Shown in pieces: positions 1-7,294 of a DNA stretch of 19,767 bases. Source of the stretch: an uncultured Lachnospiraceae bacterium (lineage in GTDB: Bacteria > Bacillota > Clostridia > Lachnospirales > Lachnospiraceae); contig CAJUDQ010000050.1 in assembly GCA_910585215.1 (NCBI GenBank), positions 1-19,767 of the forward strand, written 5' to 3'. Every line of letters starts with the position of its first letter. Position 1 is the first letter of the stretch. Both the position numbers and the translations under genes were made by a program. Below the pieces are notes generated by a model. That model searched no databases. It saw only the letters and a list, made by a program, of their open reading frames with translations, and was not told where the DNA came from.

Positions 1-870
1 TTACCTCCACATTCTTTTTTATTTTGAATGTCCGCAAAATCCGTCCTACATCGGTTGGGCGGCATGAGGGATTTATCCCGTCCTGTAAATAGGTGGAAAC
101 ACAAAAGATGTTGGACGAAATAGCTGAGAAATATAGCCGTCCTCACCGAAAAACAAACGCGCTTTTGTCAGGACTGATGTATTGCCTAATTTGCGGCAGA
201 TGACTTCGGGTACTGCCCGAATCAAACCGATGAGCAAACGGCAAGTCGCGTTTCAAATATGCCTGTCCGGGGGTAAGAGAAAAGAAATGTACCTTTAAGG
301 CGGTTGAGGGCGTTTCACTTGATGAATTTGTCGTGCAGCAGCTTTCAAGGCTAAACGACGAACAAAACGATCTTTACAGAAAAATTTTTGAAAGCCGAAT
401 TGCTAATATGATTCGGACAGAGCAGAGCGAGCAAGAGTATCAGGAAACAAAAAAGGCCGTTGAATGCCTTAATACGGATATTGCTGTGCAGGTGCGGAAT
501 CTGCGTGAAGCCGACGAAGCCCTGCGGCGGTTTATTCAGGACGATATTAAGGAACTGACCGAGTAGCTTGCCAAGCGTGAAGCTGACTTGCGGCGTATGG
601 AGGATTTGCAGACTGAAAACCAATATATGCTGCATGAGTTAAGCGGCATAAAAAAAGCGGCTGTTATCCTTTGAAGAATACGCAAAGGATAACAGCCAGA
701 AACCGTATTTACTTTAATTCATACCCTTATAGAACGCCTTTATATCACTACCGAGAACAACGAACTGAAATGTCAGATTTATATTAAGGGTTGCGCCACA
801 GAGAATTATACAAATCTGTTCGGCGCAGCCGACTACATAGACAATAACACCGTCGTCACGGCAGTTGCCT
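1..870 (+). pseudogene. Decayed large serine recombinase (C-terminal part)
   Basis: This is the C-terminal part of a large serine recombinase of the kind that moves clostridial conjugative or mobilizable elements; its 5' end lies outside the window. An NPSYIG motif, conserved in this family, is readable at about 32-52 in one frame. The frame through 108-563 gives a zinc-ribbon-like segment (SGLMYCLICGR, then YACPG and KKCTFK) followed by a long charged coiled-coil stretch. It is interrupted by TGA stops at 204 and 231 and a TAG at 564. The reading then shifts near 650 (SFEEYAKDN) and again to reach IERLYITTENNELKCQIY near 730-790, a typical C-terminal strand of the family. Several stops and at least two frameshifts make a functional protein very unlikely. 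The 3' limit is approximate because IS200-derived sequence follows directly. The family call rests on motif recognition, not alignment. Confidence 0.75.
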
Positions 871-894
871 TTTTGCCGCCGATGTGTGATTTAG

Positions 895-1228
895 ATTACT
901 ATAGCATTCACTCCTAAGTGTAGACGAAAAGCGATTTATAATCAATACAAAGAAAGTATAAGAGATATTATAAAACAGCTGTGTTCCTATAAAGGAGTGG
1001 AAATTATAGAAGGTCTAGGCATTTGATGCCGGACCATATCCATATGCTTGTGAGCATACCACCAAAGATGAGTGTATCAAGTTTTATGGGATATCTGAAA
1101 GGGAAAAGCACTCTGATGATATTCGACAAGCACGCAAACCTGAAATACAAATATGGGAACCGTCATTTTTGGGCAGAAGGATATTATGTCAGTACAGTAG
1201 GGTTGAATGAAGCAACAATAAAGGCCGT
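895..1228 (+). pseudogene. Frameshifted, truncated IS200-type transposase (TnpA)
   Basis: IS200/IS605 TnpA proteins are small HUH-type Y1 transposases that move single-stranded DNA. The first part reads FTPKCRRKAIYNQYKESIRDII from 907 in one frame and stops at the TGA near 1024. The second part reads MPDHIHMLVSIPPKMSVSSF from 1026 in a different frame and continues through HFWAEGYYVSTVGLNEATIK. The HxH metal motif (HIH) and the catalytic tyrosine region (GYYVSTVG) are both present. About 5 extra bases at the junction (around 1015-1020) explain the frameshift. The true N-terminus is missing or mutated, and family similarity stops abruptly after ATIK at about 1222, so the usual C-terminal helix is lost. 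No subterminal hairpins typical of IS200 ends were found. The gene is inactive. Confidence 0.85.
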
Positions 1229-1478
1229 TGTCAATTTGACGCCCGCTTTTACAGCCTTTTTCATTTCATTAATACGTTACTTGCACTGGAAAAATCCCCA
1301 CAATTCCACAAAATACAAATTTAACAGAATCTTGAATTTAAGCTATTTAGCATATTATGCCAAAATTTATGGATTCATGAAATATAAAATCAGATTAAAA
1401 AATAAAAATTTTCTGTTATTCACAAATATTTTACATCTTTTTTCAATCGCAGACAATCCCCTATTTTAAAATGAAGAC
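1229..1478. other. A/T-rich gap with no recognised gene
   Basis: The plus-strand frame of the transposase stays open to 1469, but after 1222 the sequence no longer resembles a transposase and is very A/T-rich. Its first 40 bases (about 1223-1262), read on the minus strand, could encode MKKAVKAGVKLTTA, which looks like a short coding fragment of another, unidentified mobile-element gene cut by the IS200 junction. The rest contains nothing recognisable. No convincing terminator is visible for the minus-strand operon that ends at 1479. Confidence 0.5.
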
Positions 1479-2180
1479 CTAATGTTTTCTTTCTTTAAAG
1501 CATATACCCAGATTTGTATGCCGTTCCAGAGAATGTATTCCTTCCTGAATATATTCCCACGATTGCCTGTAATCCTGACATACGGAAAAGTCTGAATCTG
1601 AAAGAAAGCTTAAAAAATCTGCCAGATTGTCCTTATATTTTTTTGCAAACAAATATGCATTTGTTTCTTTTTCTTCGTCTGTACTGTTTGGTTTATTATA
1701 TAATACATGGTCCAGATTTACAGACATGTAATATACACTGTATGGCAATGTCTTCCATACCCTGTTCATAAAACAGATTCTGTTTAAATTTTCACTCTTT
1801 CTTTGATTTCGTTCTATTATCTGTTCTGGTTTCGCTGTCTGTATTTCTGTTTCAGTATAAAAAGGCTGATGGATGCCTTTCTGCTCTGCAATAAATTTTT
1901 TCGAAATATACGCTCCGTCTGTGTCAACCAAATGAATCACTTCTTGAAAATCCGATGCCTTATAATGGTTTGATGCCGCATATCCCCGAACCAGATTTCC
2001 TATTTTAGCCGCGATATTTTTTGGTGTTACAGATTTTTCTGAGGTAATATCTCCATGAACAATTTCAATATGAACTGCGTTTTCATGATACAAACGGTTT
2101 AAAAGAACCCCCAGTGCCTCATCATCCGATGGTCCTTCTACAATAATAAATACAATTTTTTTACGGGACACGGATTTCAC
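1479..2180 (-). CDS. TOPRIM-domain protein, probable nuclease partner of the adjacent ATPase
   Basis: The 233-aa protein begins with a TOPRIM-like fold: strand KKIVFIIVEGPSDDEAL, with the conserved acidic residue E15 in VEG, and about 70 residues later VIHLVDTDGAYI, with the DxD pair D86 and D88. These are the metal-binding residues of OLD-type and related TOPRIM nucleases. The C-terminal half is a mostly helical region that was not recognised. The GTG start at 2180 lies inside the 3' end of the upstream ATPase gene, giving a 20-nt overlap and probable translational coupling. GAGAGG lies just upstream, and a second GTG nine bases later is an equally plausible start. The open frame extends further upstream to 2258, but that part is ATPase coding sequence. 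Possible relatives are AriB of PARIS, AbiLii, or the TOPRIM half of a split OLD/Gabija-like system; the exact family cannot be settled by eye. Nuclease activity is inference. Confidence 0.72.
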   Translation of the reverse strand: MKSVSRKKIVFIIVEGPSDDEALGVLLNRLYHENAVHIEIVHGDITSEKSVTPKNIAAKIGNLVRGYAASNHYKASDFQEVIHLVDTDGAYISKKFIAEQKGIHQPFYTETEIQTAKPEQIIERNQRKSENLNRICFMNRVWKTLPYSVYYMSVNLDHVLYNKPNSTDEEKETNAYLFAKKYKDNLADFLSFLSDSDFSVCQDYRQSWEYIQEGIHSLERHTNLGICFKERKH

Positions 2181-3624
2181 CCGCCTCTCTAAATGCCAGA
2201 GCAATTTCTGCATTATTTGTCGGTTTATAAATCTCGTCCTCCTGTTCTCCCAGTACAATATCCCGAAAATAAAAATCCCGCATATTACCAGTTTCCTTCG
2301 CCTTATTCAACCGGATATATCTTTTAAAGGGATTTGTTGTTGTAAATGCAATAAATCCTCTGTCCAGTGTTTCCAACGGGCGAAGATTATGCGATGTAAA
2401 AATAAGCTGTCCTTTTCCCTTTTCTGAAACTACTCTTAAAATTTCCCCAAGCAGATATTCAAAAATACCTGTATCCAGCTCATCAATTACAACAGTGATA
2501 GATGCCTGATTATATACTACAATCAAAAGCTGGAGTATGGAAATAATTTTTTTAATACCTTCTGATTCATATTTTAATGGTATTTCTCTGCTGTTTTTTT
2601 TCGACATAAGCTGAATTTTACAGCCGGTTTTTCCACTTTCCAAAACCTGAGTGCCAAGATTTTTCAAACTTATCGTCAACCCGGGTACAATTTGATTCAA
2701 TACAATATCCATATCATAAATTACTTTTTCCACAATCTCTATCTGTTCTCTGGAGATAACAGCAGGATTGTCAAGCGGAAGCATTATCTGTCCAACTGTA
2801 CTGCTGCTCTGTTCCTGATATTTAAATGCCAGAGGCAGTGTATTCATACTAATCATTCCCATACTCGCCGTGTGAATAACAAACAGTTCATAATTTCCAT
2901 AGTAGATAAGATTTTCCAAAAGCGTTAAATGCCTGATATACTCTGTGTTATTTTGCTGTTCTGTATACTGGCCTCTGACAGCATTCAAAAAATCCCAGGA
3001 AAAAATAAAAGAACGGGAAGTACGGGCAGCTATTTTTTTTGCTACAAACAGATTCATTTCTCTTTCTTTATTTTTTCCCATAAGACATTCATATTTGGAA
3101 ACGGGAATAAAAACCTTATCCGTACGGGTGTCAATAAACAATGATTTGCGAATTTTTTTATTTTTTTCCTCCGGTTTTCCTTCGGCATTTTCTTTATCGT
3201 TTCCTTCAAAGGAATAGCTGAGAACTTCGTTAAAAATAACAGACTTTGACTGGCTGTCAGAAGTATTGTATAGTTCTATATTCTGGTCCTCCATACTTTC
3301 CTCCTTGCGAATATTACATTCATAGAAAACCTGATATCGACCGGCAGGAACACTGATATCAAAGGTATAAAGAAGAGAGGCATATTCTGCCTCTACATTA
3401 ATATAATCCGCCATATGCCATGGAACGGATTTTCCACAGAGAATATATTTCAGAAGCTGCAAAGCATCCACCAGTGTAGTTTTGCCGGACCCGTTTTGAC
3501 CATATACTCCTAAAATGCTGGCTTTATAATTTCTTCTGTAGTTTAAAAAATTTAGCTGGCCGGATTTAATATTTTTGAAATTTTGAATAACTATTGAACT
3601 TAAACGGACAGTAGAATTTTTCAT
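2161..3624 (-). CDS. AAA15/ABC-type ATPase (SMC-like head), likely defence ATPase
   Basis: This 487-aa protein is a soluble ATPase of the ABC/SMC-head type. It starts with the strand-turn pattern IVIQNFKNIKSGQLNF common to RecF/OLD-like ATPases. Walker A is GQNGSGKT at 42-49, a signature-like SEG lies at 354-356, Walker B is ITVVIDELD at 376-384 with D381/E382, and a switch histidine is in TSHN at about 410-413. The middle region (about 90-340) replaces the long coiled coil of true SMC proteins. All catalytic motifs look intact. The ATG start has AAAGGAAGTGAG just upstream, and a near-consensus promoter lies 30-60 bases before it. Together with the overlapping TOPRIM gene it forms a two-gene ATPase-TOPRIM operon, an organisation known from PARIS, AbiL and OLD-related anti-phage systems. 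It sits among dead mobile-element genes, which fits a defence cargo. The defence role is inferred. Confidence 0.8.
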   Translation of the reverse strand: MKNSTVRLSSIVIQNFKNIKSGQLNFLNYRRNYKASILGVYGQNGSGKTTLVDALQLLKYILCGKSVPWHMADYINVEAEYASLLYTFDISVPAGRYQVFYECNIRKEESMEDQNIELYNTSDSQSKSVIFNEVLSYSFEGNDKENAEGKPEEKNKKIRKSLFIDTRTDKVFIPVSKYECLMGKNKEREMNLFVAKKIAARTSRSFIFSWDFLNAVRGQYTEQQNNTEYIRHLTLLENLIYYGNYELFVIHTASMGMISMNTLPLAFKYQEQSSSTVGQIMLPLDNPAVISREQIEIVEKVIYDMDIVLNQIVPGLTISLKNLGTQVLESGKTGCKIQLMSKKNSREIPLKYESEGIKKIISILQLLIVVYNQASITVVIDELDTGIFEYLLGEILRVVSEKGKGQLIFTSHNLRPLETLDRGFIAFTTTNPFKRYIRLNKAKETGNMRDFYFRDIVLGEQEDEIYKPTNNAEIALAFREAGEIRVP

Positions 3625-3654
3625 ATGCTCACTTCCTTTGAATTTTATAGATTT

Positions 3655-3683
3655 ATTTTAACATTATTGGATATTTTAGTCAA
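3655..3683 (-). promoter_or_regulatory. Promoter of the ATPase-TOPRIM operon
   Basis: Read on the minus strand, TTGACT (3683-3678) and TAAAAT (3660-3655) are separated by exactly 17 nt. This is a strong match to a vegetative sigma-A promoter, placed about 30 nt upstream of the ATPase start codon. Confidence 0.7.
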
Positions 3684-3806
3684 TGAAATACAGGATTATA
3701 CATAGTTTACAACAGGGAATAAGAACCACTGTATAACCGTCATTATTCTGATGAAAGTTATTTCCATGCCTTTTTTATATCTAAAAAGAATGAATGGAGT
3801 GGAAAC

Positions 3807-3932
3807 ATGAGCAATGAAGAATCAGTCAGCCTGATTCAGAATGGTATTAATACAAAAAGTAACCTGTATCAGCTTTGCCGGCAGAATACAGGCATGATGT
3901 TCCATATAGTTTACCGAAAAAGTAGCGATTGA
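3807..3932 (+). pseudogene. Truncated sigma-factor remnant (N-terminal 41 residues)
   Basis: A 42-codon frame begins with MSNEESVSLIQNGINTKSNL and ends with FHIVYRKSSD and a TGA. It resembles the first 40 residues (region 1.2/2.1) of RNA polymerase sigma-70-family proteins carried by clostridial mobile elements, which often start MTNEELV or similar followed by a QxG segment and an aromatic KxxxG helix. GGAGTGG lies 6 nt upstream of the ATG. The rest of the sigma factor is absent; downstream sequence is A/T-rich and non-coding until 4205. It is either a deletion remnant or, less likely, a small peptide gene. The assignment rests on a short stretch. Confidence 0.5.
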
Positions 3933-3967
3933 TTTGTATAATAATCAAATTTATTAGTGTCGTGCTA

Positions 3968-3996
3968 GTGACAAGTTTTGAGAAAAAGGTTATAAT
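3968..3996 (+). promoter_or_regulatory. Probable promoter of the DUF4342 gene and downstream two-component genes
   Basis: GTGACA (3968-3973) and a perfect TATAAT (3991-3996) are separated by 17 nt. Transcription would start near 4003, leaving an unusually long leader of about 200 nt before the ATG at 4205. Confidence 0.6.
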
Positions 3997-4052
3997 AAAG
4001 TAGAATAGATTTTTATTTTTTAATCTGATTTTAATCTTTTCAACCTTTTCTC
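3980..4052. repeat. Inverted repeat in the long leader of the DUF4342 gene
   Basis: GAGAAAAAGGTT (3980-3991) is complementary to AACCTTTTCTC (4042-4052) with one bulged A. A smaller AGATT/AATCT pairing lies inside the loop. The arm overlaps the -10 box of the predicted promoter, so it may be a protein site or chance A/T-rich pairing rather than a transcribed hairpin. Confidence 0.35.
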
Positions 4053-4204
4053 TTAATTTTATTGCGGTAATATATACCTATCAAATGAAACAGCAAGTCT
4101 CATGTGATGAAAGAAGTTCATTTCAGAATATTTTTTTCGGAATGAAGTTTCAATATCTAAAAATATTATTAGTATGTGTATTTCACAGGAATAGGAGAAA
4201 AATT

Positions 4205-4747
4205 ATGGAACAATTGGAAAAGGTAGAAAAATTAAGAGAAAAGACAGGCGTTACTTATGAGGAGGCAAAAGCTGCGTTGGAAGTGAGCAACTGGGATATG
4301 CTGGATGCCATTGTATATCTTGAGAATCAGGGAAAAATCAAGGGACCAAATATGTCTTCCTATTCTACAAGAGCACAAAATTCACAGGAATTTCAGCAGG
4401 CGTCGCAGAATTATGACAATTGTGGAGGGAAAACTTTTGGAGAAATGATGGATAAATTTTTCTGCTGGTGTGGAAAAGTAATTAAAAAAGGTTGTGAGAG
4501 CTATTTTGAAGTAACAAGGGACAGAAAAAATATCCTCAATATGCCGGTGATTGTTTTGGTATTATTAGTCATCTGTTTCTTCTGGGTAACAATTCCACTG
4601 TTGATTATCGGAATGTTTTGTGGCTTTCGGTACTCTTTTCACGGGGATATTGCAAAAACAGTAGATATTAATTCTGCCTGTGACAAGATGGCAGAAACCT
4701 GTGAAAATATTAAAAAGGATTTTACAGGTAGTGACGAGCAGAAATAA
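4205..4747 (+). CDS. DUF4342-like protein with UBA-like N-terminus and a membrane segment
   Basis: The 180-aa protein has three visible parts. Residues 1-48 (EKLREKTGVTYEEAKAALEVSNWDMLDAIVYLE) form a small helical UBA/TS-N-like fold. Residues 50-110 form a polar linker with several cysteines (C73, C87, C89, C97). Residues 113-141 (PVIVLVLLVICFFW and on) are one long hydrophobic membrane segment, followed by a charged tail. This layout matches the DUF4342 family, whose function is not known to me. The ATG at 4205 is chosen over the longer frame from 4085 because GGAG precedes it at a good distance and the domain begins there; the upstream extension looks like untranslated leader. It sits directly before a two-component system, as a possible membrane sensor accessory. 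The role is inferred only from context. Confidence 0.75.
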   Translation: MEQLEKVEKLREKTGVTYEEAKAALEVSNWDMLDAIVYLENQGKIKGPNMSSYSTRAQNSQEFQQASQNYDNCGGKTFGEMMDKFFCWCGKVIKKGCESYFEVTRDRKNILNMPVIVLVLLVICFFWVTIPLLIIGMFCGFRYSFHGDIAKTVDINSACDKMAETCENIKKDFTGSDEQK

Positions 4748-4766
4748 AATAGGTAGTCAGATTACA

Positions 4767-4797
4767 GCTGCATCTAAATCTGGTGTTTGGATGCAGC
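4767..4797 (+). terminator. Hairpin between the DUF4342 gene and the response regulator
   Basis: GCTGCATC (4767-4774) pairs perfectly with GATGCAGC (4790-4797), and AAA/TTT can extend the stem inward. It is followed by an A-rich rather than a T-rich run, so it is a weak intrinsic terminator at best and may act as an mRNA-stability or attenuation element. Confidence 0.4.
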
Positions 4798-4911
4798 AAA
4801 AATAAGAAATTATAATATTATAAAAAAGTATTCAAATAATATAAAAGTATGTACAATGTATGAAAAATGCTTCAATGAAAAGTTCTGTTGTCTGGGAGGA
4901 TAATATCTGTT

Positions 4912-5667
4912 ATGAACAAAAAAATTTTACTGATAGAAGATGAAGAAAAAATAGCCCGTTTTACTGAGCTGGAATTAAAGCATGAAGGCTATGAAGTAGC
5001 TAAGGCGTTTAATGGCAGAGATGGACTTGCCATGGCAGAAACAGAAGAATTTGACCTTGTTCTTCTGGATATTATGCTTCCTGAATTAAATGGACTGGAG
5101 GTATTAAGACGGATACGAAAGTTTTCGGATATGCCTGTTATTATGCTGACTGCAAGGGACGCCGTGATGGATAAGGTATCAGGACTTGATGCCGGTGCGG
5201 ATGATTATATTACAAAGCCTTTTGCCATAGAAGAACTTCTGGCAAGAATCCGTGTTGTCTTTAAAAAAAGAGGAGCAGATAGAAGTGATTTCGGGCATGC
5301 ATTCAACAAAGATACTCCAAAGCTTTCAGCCAAAGGTGTTACACTTGACGAGGAACGTCATGAGGTAATGTGTCAGGGGGAGGAGATAGAGCTTACTCAC
5401 AGGGAATATGAGCTTCTAAAAACTTTATTGCAGAACAAAAACATTGTACTTGACAGAGAAAAGCTGTTAAATATGGTATGTGGGTATGATTATATTGGGG
5501 AGACAAATATTATCGATGTTTATGTGAGATACCTTCGGACAAAAATCGATGACAGATTCGGAATAAAGCTAATCAGCACGATACGGGGTGTCGGTTATGC
5601 AATCAAAGATGAAAACAGACAGGAGAAGAAATCAGCAGAAGGGGGGAGTAAAAATGAAACAGAGTAA
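4912..5667 (+). CDS. OmpR/PhoB-family response regulator
   Basis: The 251-aa protein is a DNA-binding response regulator. The receiver domain (1-120) has the acidic pair D10/E11, the phospho-acceptor D53 in LLDIMLPELNG, T80 in MLTAR and K102 in ITKPF. After a linker, residues about 145-240 form a winged-helix domain (HREYELLKTLLQNKN, then DVYVRYLRTKID and STIRGVGYAI) typical of OmpR/PhoB proteins. The ATG at 4912 is preferred because GGGAGGA lies 11 nt upstream and the receiver fold begins at once. The 3' end overlaps the histidine kinase gene by 14 nt, showing one operon. The linker between domains (about 120-140) is slightly longer than usual. All phosphorylation residues are intact. The target genes are unknown; the paralogous membrane proteins downstream are obvious candidates. 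Confidence 0.93.
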   Translation: MNKKILLIEDEEKIARFTELELKHEGYEVAKAFNGRDGLAMAETEEFDLVLLDIMLPELNGLEVLRRIRKFSDMPVIMLTARDAVMDKVSGLDAGADDYITKPFAIEELLARIRVVFKKRGADRSDFGHAFNKDTPKLSAKGVTLDEERHEVMCQGEEIELTHREYELLKTLLQNKNIVLDREKLLNMVCGYDYIGETNIIDVYVRYLRTKIDDRFGIKLISTIRGVGYAIKDENRQEKKSAEGGSKNETE

Positions 5668-6925
5668 ATCAACCTCCTCAATTGCAAGACGTATTAATCT
5701 GAACTTCTGGGCAAATCAGCTATCAGTTTTTCTGACAATGGATTTTCTGATATTGATTTTGGTGTCCGGAAGTTTTTTTTACTGGAAGGAACAGGAGCTT
5801 CCAGAAGACGAAACAGTGACAGAACGTTATTTTGAAGACCTTCTGAGCTATAAAAATGCAGTATATGTGATTGAAACAGATTCAGGACAAAAATATTCTT
5901 TTTCTGTAAAAAAACATATCGAATATATACAGTGGCCTTTTGCGATTTTTCTGGCTTTTCAGGGAATTGTGCTGACAGAAAGCATGTTTCAGACAAAGAA
6001 AATACGCCGGACAATGAAGCCGCTAAATGATATGGCAAGAAAGGCGGAGGAATTGAGCAATATTGCTGTCGGCAATAAATTTTCAGACTTGGAGCATGCA
6101 ATTTCAAATCTGAATCCGGAATCCATGGATGCGAGGCTTTCCACAGGGGATAAAGAACTGCAAAGTCTGGAAGTGGCGATTAATAATCTGCTTGAACGAA
6201 TGAGGGATGCATACAGGCAGCAGAACCGTTTTGTATCAGATGCATCCCATGAGCTGCGTACTCCTATTGCTGTGATACAGGGATATGTAAATATGCTGGA
6301 CCGGTGGGGGAAGGAGGATGAGAGTATTTTGGAGGAATCCATTGAAGCACTGAAAAATGAATCGCAGCATATGAAGGACTTGATCGAGCAGCTTTTATTT
6401 CTTGCAAGAGGCGACAGCGGGAGAAATCATTTAAAAATCGAGGAATTTGTTTTGACAGACATTGTGAGAGAGGTATATGAGGAATCTGTGATGATAGATG
6501 AAAAGCATTGTTATCGTTTTCAGGGAGAAGAAGGGATTACAATGCATGGAGATATTGCCATGATGAAGCAGTCAGTGAGAATTTTTACAGATAATGCTGC
6601 AAAATATTCGAAGGAAGGAGATACAATCTGCCTGTCTGTCAAGCTGAAAAAAGATTTGGAAAAGAAAGGTGAAAATAGAGAGTGGATATGTTATATCATT
6701 GAGGACGAGGGCACAGGAATGGCAGAATCAGAGGTAAGCCATATTTTTGAACGTTTTTACCGTTCTGACAGCGCCAGAAACAGCAGAACCGGTGGAACTG
6801 GACTGGGGCTTTCAATTGCAAGATGGATTGTGGAAGCGCATGAGGGAGTCATAGAAGTGCTGTCCAGACCAGAGTTTGGAACACGATTTACAATAAGGTT
6901 TCCAAACCGCAGAGATGTGAAATAA
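5654..6925 (+). CDS. Membrane sensor histidine kinase
   Basis: This 423-aa kinase is the likely partner of the preceding regulator. A first membrane helix (about 24-43) and a second (about 93-109, QWPFAIFLAFQGIVL) flank a short extracytoplasmic segment of about 50 residues, too small for a large ligand domain. A linker/HAMP-like helix is followed by the H-box DASHELRTPIAVIQG with the phosphorylated H199. The ATPase part has the N-box around N314 (FTDNAAKYSKEG), G1 DEGTGM at 351-356, the F-box HIFERFYR and G2 GGTGLGLS at 380-387. The start at 5654 follows GGGGGAG and overlaps the regulator gene. With such a small sensor loop, detection within the membrane or through an accessory protein such as the upstream DUF4342-like protein is plausible but unproven. 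Confidence 0.93.
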   Translation: MKQSKSTSSIARRINLNFWANQLSVFLTMDFLILILVSGSFFYWKEQELPEDETVTERYFEDLLSYKNAVYVIETDSGQKYSFSVKKHIEYIQWPFAIFLAFQGIVLTESMFQTKKIRRTMKPLNDMARKAEELSNIAVGNKFSDLEHAISNLNPESMDARLSTGDKELQSLEVAINNLLERMRDAYRQQNRFVSDASHELRTPIAVIQGYVNMLDRWGKEDESILEESIEALKNESQHMKDLIEQLLFLARGDSGRNHLKIEEFVLTDIVREVYEESVMIDEKHCYRFQGEEGITMHGDIAMMKQSVRIFTDNAAKYSKEGDTICLSVKLKKDLEKKGENREWICYIIEDEGTGMAESEVSHIFERFYRSDSARNSRTGGTGLGLSIARWIVEAHEGVIEVLSRPEFGTRFTIRFPNRRDVK

Positions 6926-7033
6926 AAGTATTCAGAGCTTACAAGAGAATTGACAATATATTAATTGAAGAAAAGTGCAATTGTTTTGATGAAAGGAAAC
7001 ATTTTTAAGAGAAGGAAATAGGAAAAATAATAA

Positions 7034-7087
7034 AAAACAGACCGTTTTTAAAGATAGCAACTATATTTTTGAACATGGTCTGTTTTT
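7034..7087 (+). terminator. Probable intrinsic terminator after the histidine kinase
   Basis: AAAACAGACC (7034-7043) pairs perfectly with GGTCTGTTTT (7077-7086), followed by more T residues. The loop of about 33 nt is long, but the stem ending in a U-run fits a Rho-independent terminator. Its symmetry (A-run before, T-run after) would let it work in both directions. Confidence 0.6.
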
Positions 7088-7174
7088 ATTTGGTCAGATT
7101 GTTTTTCACTGGCAGCAGCAAAAGAAAATTATTTTTTTATTTTTTTGCAAGCAATCTGAAAAAAATCGTACTTA

Positions 7175-7276
7175 ATATGTAAGGAGATATCTCGAAAAAA
7201 ACTAATTCAAAAAATGATGGAAAGGATATGTAAGGAGATATCTCGAAAAAAACTAATTCAAAAAATGATGGAAAGG
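7175..7276. repeat. Exact 51-bp tandem duplication at the 5' end of paralog 1
   Basis: Positions 7175-7225 and 7226-7276 are identical 51-base units in direct tandem. Each contains AAGGAG followed by the palindrome GAGATATCTC (7184-7193 and 7235-7244) and ends with ATGATGGAAAGG. Because 51 is a multiple of three, the reading frame stays open through both copies and could add repeated residues (ERICKEISRKKLIQKMM) to the protein if translation began at 7214. Confidence 0.95.
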
Positions 7277-7294
7277 AAGGAATGGAAAGAAATC

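Larger units (their letters stand above)
6926..7294. other. Gap between histidine kinase and first paralog
   Basis: This 369-nt gap contains a probable terminator (7034-7087), two very A/T-rich runs, and the 51-bp tandem duplication (7175-7276). No independent gene is visible. A TTGACA occurs at about 6951 but has no matching -10 box at the right distance. Confidence 0.5.

Noticed and set aside
1023..1469. A 148-codon gene taken as an intact small protein
   Set aside because: Only the first 66 residues are transposase-like; the rest is A/T-rich read-through after a truncation, and the N-terminal half lies in another frame.
1514..3217. Several plus-strand frames of 70-90 codons within the ATPase-TOPRIM operon
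   Set aside because: They run opposite to intact minus-strand genes with clear catalytic motifs and have no ribosome binding sites.
4085..4204. N-terminal extension of the DUF4342-like protein by 40 residues
   Set aside because: The extension has no ribosome binding site and no domain similarity; GGAG and the domain start support ATG 4205.
6951..6990. Promoter starting with TTGACA after the histidine kinase
   Set aside because: No acceptable -10 hexamer occurs at 16-18 nt spacing, and a terminator follows shortly after.
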